A stretch of DNA of 64,000 nucleotides from Paracoccaceae bacterium. GTDB taxonomy: Bacteria > Pseudomonadota > Alphaproteobacteria > Rhodobacterales > Rhodobacteraceae. Positions 61,701 to 64,000 of this stretch are shown here, piece by piece. The notes under the pieces are model-generated. The model made no database searches. It worked only from the letters and a program-made list of their open reading frames with translations, and was not told where the DNA came from. Location: contig JAFIEO010000039.1 in the NCBI GenBank assembly GCA_020832445.1, forward strand, positions 215,413 to 279,412, read 5' to 3'. Both the position numbers and the translations under genes were made by a program. Numbering within the stretch: the stretch's first letter is position 1; every line of letters begins with the position of its first letter.

Positions 61701-62272
61701 TCGGCACGCCGCGGGAACTCACCGACACCCACGGCCGCATCGTCTAGCGCACCGCCTACGGCGCCACCGAAGGGCTCAGCGGCAGCATCAGCAACCCGAT
61801 CCGCTTCCAGGGCCAGTACTTCGACGAAGACACCGGACTGCACTACAACCGCCACCGCTACTACGACCCGCAAAGCGGACGCTTCATCCACCAGGACCCC
61901 ATCGGCCTGCAGGGCGGCATCAACCTCTACGAATACGCCCCCAATCCCATACACTGGGTGGACCCGCTGGGGTTGACGTGCAAGCCGGGGGATTGTGGGC
62001 CGCCAAGGGGAAACCCTCTTGAGGGCACTACTTATACCGACAAGGTTCGTCGCCAAATGGAAGGGCGAGACTTGGACCATAACTTCCCTAGCATAATAGA
62101 TAACCATGCAGACGCCGCTAACATTAGAACAATAGTAGGTGGCGACGGGATCGAAAGAATAAAAATTGAACTTCCCGGAGCCATCAATGGAAAGCCAGGG
62201 AATTTTAGTTGGATAATTGAACCGGATAACACCGTAAATCACAGACAGTTTGAAAGAATCAGGGCAAAGTGA
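61701..62272 (+). pseudogene. Orphan Rhs tip cassette: core remnant plus a second toxin domain
   Basis: From 61701 the DNA repeats the end of the rhs core almost exactly, but with an in-frame TAG (61745-61747) where rhs has Trp and a 9-bp in-frame deletion just after. From there the frame stays open to 62272 through DPLGL and a different ~100-residue tip containing [15 protein letters not shown] and [14 protein letters not shown]. There is no start codon or ribosome site before the remnant, so it is probably silent unless recombined into rhs. The toxin family is not one I can name. Bases 61595-61700 hold nothing else recognisable. Confidence 0.8.
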
Positions 62273-62273
62273 G

Positions 62274-62597
62274 ATGAGCTATAGGGATTACCAAGCCTAC
62301 TTGCAGAAGAAAGGCTCACCTCGAACAGACGCTGATGGAGGTGAGATTGCTCTTAGAGTCGAAGATGCCATAGCCGCAGTAAAGCTTCTTCATGAAACAG
62401 ATGTAGGCATTCTAGGCGGTGATATTTATCACATAGAAGAGGACGGATATTTCCGCCCAACCTACGAGAACTGGCACACCAACAAAACGGATGAAGAACT
62501 TGATCTTTTTCCAGAGATTAGTCGCAAAAGAGCCGAAGATTACCTTTCGCGGCATACGGGTCGGGATGCTTGGTGCGTGCTGGTATTGGATACATAA
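62274..62597 (+). CDS. Immunity-like protein for the orphan tip, resembling Imm40
   Basis: Cytoplasmic protein of 107 aa. ATG 62274 is one base after the orphan toxin stop; an alternative ATG at 62250 would overlap the toxin end. The central segment VGILGGDIYHIEEDGYFRPT followed by YENWH resembles the Imm40 immunity family, a resemblance from memory only. AT-rich, like its neighbours. Position behind a toxin tip supports the role. Confidence 0.55.
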   Translation: MSYRDYQAYLQKKGSPRTDADGGEIALRVEDAIAAVKLLHETDVGILGGDIYHIEEDGYFRPTYENWHTNKTDEELDLFPEISRKRAEDYLSRHTGRDAWCVLVLDT

Positions 62598-62615
62598 GGC
62601 TTGCGAGCCCCAACT

Positions 62616-63014
62616 ATGAGCACTTCGAACATCGAATATCTCAGGCGGCTTATCGCAGAATCAAAATTCGAACAGGGAGTCGACGCTGGTGAGCTAAGAT
62701 TCATCCTTGAAACGCCAGAAGCAGAAGAGGGAGCGGGCAGCCCGGAAAGGTTTTTAGCACGCTTTGCGGGCGAGCGCGCCAAGACCAGGCTAAAATCAGC
62801 GAGAGAAAAAGGAAAGAGAACGAAAGGATCAGAACAACTCATTGACGCAATAGAAAGAATCGACAAAAACAAAAAAATAGATTGCTACAACATAGAAAAC
62901 AACACCTTTATTGGGAGCTGCTTTGTTATAGATAAAAAAATTGTAGGATATGAGTTTGTTGAAAAAAAAGGAACAAGCTCTTTCCCAGGATTACGCATGA
63001 ACCTATTGAACTAG
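62616..63014 (+). CDS. Unknown AT-rich accessory protein
   Basis: Protein of 132 aa from ATG 62616 (MSTSNIEYLRRL). An in-frame TTG at 62601 is less likely. The N-terminal half is charged and helical; the C-terminal half has short beta-like hydrophobic strands (CYNIENNTFIGSCFVIDKK). No recognised domain. It sits 18 bp behind the Imm40-like gene and could be a third antidote or another cassette gene. It ends just before an insertion sequence. Confidence 0.5.
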   Translation: MSTSNIEYLRRLIAESKFEQGVDAGELRFILETPEAEEGAGSPERFLARFAGERAKTRLKSAREKGKRTKGSEQLIDAIERIDKNKKIDCYNIENNTFIGSCFVIDKKIVGYEFVEKKGTSSFPGLRMNLLN

Positions 63015-63036
63015 CACGTAGATACTCCGTTCCCCG

Positions 63037-64000
63037 TCAAGCATCTTGAGGGTGGGGCGGGAAGAGTTTGTCGGCATCGAAGGGGGTCTGGTGCTTCAGG
63101 CAGACCCAGATGCCGGTGAGGTACTTACGCATGACAGCGCATAGGGCCTGGATCTTTTTCTTTCCACGGGCGAGCAGTCGTTCGTAGAAGGCGCTGGCCC
63201 GGGGCTCGTAGCGCACGGCGGCCATGGCGGGCATGTAGAGCGCGGCGCGCAGATAGGCGTTGCCGGCCTTGCTCAGCCGTCCTGGTCGCTGGACGCTGGT
63301 GCCGGATTGGTTGAGTCGGACATCGAGTCCGGCATGTCGGCTGACCTGCGCGGCCTTGAGATCGGCGGGCAGCACGCTGAGCTCGGCGAGGATGGCCAGG
63401 GCGCTGATCTCCCCGAGCCCTTTGGCCGCCATGAGGTGTTCGAAGTCATTGCTCAGGCGCGGGCTTTGGGCGATGAGCTCCCGGGCGGCGGCACGCAAGC
63501 GTTCGATCCGCTCTTGAAGCTGGGCGATGCCCTGGTGTTCGTCGTCGATGAGCAATGGCGGCGTGGCGTGCTTGGCCTGCAGGGCATGCAGGCGGTTTTT
63601 TGCCTGCGTGCAGGCGTGGGTCAGGCGATTGATCTGCCGGCCGATATCGCGCAGCGCCAGCGCCCGTTCCTCGGGCGGCGTCCACAGCGGCGGGGTGAGT
63701 CGCTCGGCGTACTCGGCGAGCAGCGCACTGTCGAGCGCATCGGTCTTGCTGGTGCGCAGCTTGAGCTCGGCGAAGTGCTTGAAGCTGCGCGGGTTGATCA
63801 CGCACACCGGCAGTTCGGCGGCGTGCAGGGCGAGCGCGGCATCGAGATAATAGACACCGGTGGCCTCCATGACCACGCGCTCGGGCCGCAGGGCGCGCAG
63901 GTGGCGTACCAGCGCCGCGTGGCCCGTCGCGGTCTGCGCGAAGGTCTTCACCGGCGTGTGGTGGCCGGCTTCACGGCTGACCACGTCGAGGGTTTTTGCG
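63037..64000 (-). mobile_element. IS110-family transposase, cut by right window edge
   Basis: The transposase frame continues to the right edge. The bases beyond the internal ATG at 63984 still read in frame (AKTLDVVSREAG), so the N-terminus lies outside the window. The DEDD-type N-terminal domain shows VVMEATGVYYLDAALALHA and KTDALDSALLAEYA. The C-terminal Transposase_20 domain shows LMAAKGLGEISALAILAEL and LRAALYMPAMAA. IS110 elements lack clear terminal inverted repeats, so the left end is only placed near 63,020. It closes the rhs cassette region. Confidence 0.9.

Noticed and set aside
62250..62273. Earlier ATG (62250) for the Imm40-like gene
   Set aside because: It would overlap the toxin end by 23 bp and add eight unconserved residues. 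ATG 62274 directly follows the stop.

Overview
The window holds DNA from two unrelated bacteria joined near position 16,300. Bases 1 to about 16,300 read as a Rhodobacteraceae-like alphaproteobacterium: leuA-mreB-mreC-mreD-mrdA, lepB-rnc-era-DUF1491, an IalB-family protein and alphaproteobacterial intergenic palindromes. From about 16,320 to the end the gene order is gammaproteobacterial: proA-holA-lptE-leuS, then lnt-corC-ybeY-phoH-miaB, the same neighbourhood as in E. coli. The acidic, GC-rich proteins suggest a halophilic or haloalkaliphilic Ectothiorhodospiraceae-like organism, but this is inference. At the join a HerA-like ATPase gene (+ strand) and proA (- strand) are both cut mid-gene within about 20 bp, so a metagenome assembly chimera is more likely than a biological fusion. 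Conclusions that link the two halves should not be drawn.

Alphaproteobacterial part. On the - strand lies the rod-shape operon (PBP2 is cut by the left edge), with leuA upstream. On the + strand lepB, rnc, era and a DUF1491 gene form a tightly overlapping operon. Next comes a LacI-controlled sugar or osmolyte locus: regulator with twin operators, binding protein, two permeases, ATPase and a GH63-type glycoside hydrolase with both catalytic acids visible. It most likely imports and cleaves a small glycoside such as glucosyl- or mannosylglycerate. A terminator, the IalB gene and a candidate small RNA or attenuated leader follow.

Gammaproteobacterial core, 16.3 to 27.6 kb. Housekeeping genes for proline synthesis, replication (HolA), LPS export (LptE), leucyl-tRNA synthetase, lipoprotein acylation (Lnt), CorC, RNA maturation (YbeY, PhoH) and tRNA thiomethylation (MiaB).

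Accessory region, 27.8 to 64 kb. A two-partner secretion pore (TpsB) and a SapC-family gene face a 17.5-kb gene for a giant filamentous exoprotein. This protein of about 5,823 residues has an LktA-type secretion domain at its N-terminus and a complete OmpA/MotB-type peptidoglycan-binding domain at its C-terminus. That combination is the most unusual thing in the window. The gene is flanked on both sides by arrays of a composite palindromic repeat, which also occurs between two divergent poly-serine lipoprotein hydrolase genes. Then come a MocR-type regulator, a four-helix membrane protein and an Rhs polymorphic toxin whose tip carries an R-S-ExE signature of ADP-ribosyltransferases, followed by a candidate immunity gene. 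Downstream is a silent orphan Rhs tip cassette with its own immunity-like gene, an unknown AT-rich gene and an IS110-family transposase cut by the right edge.
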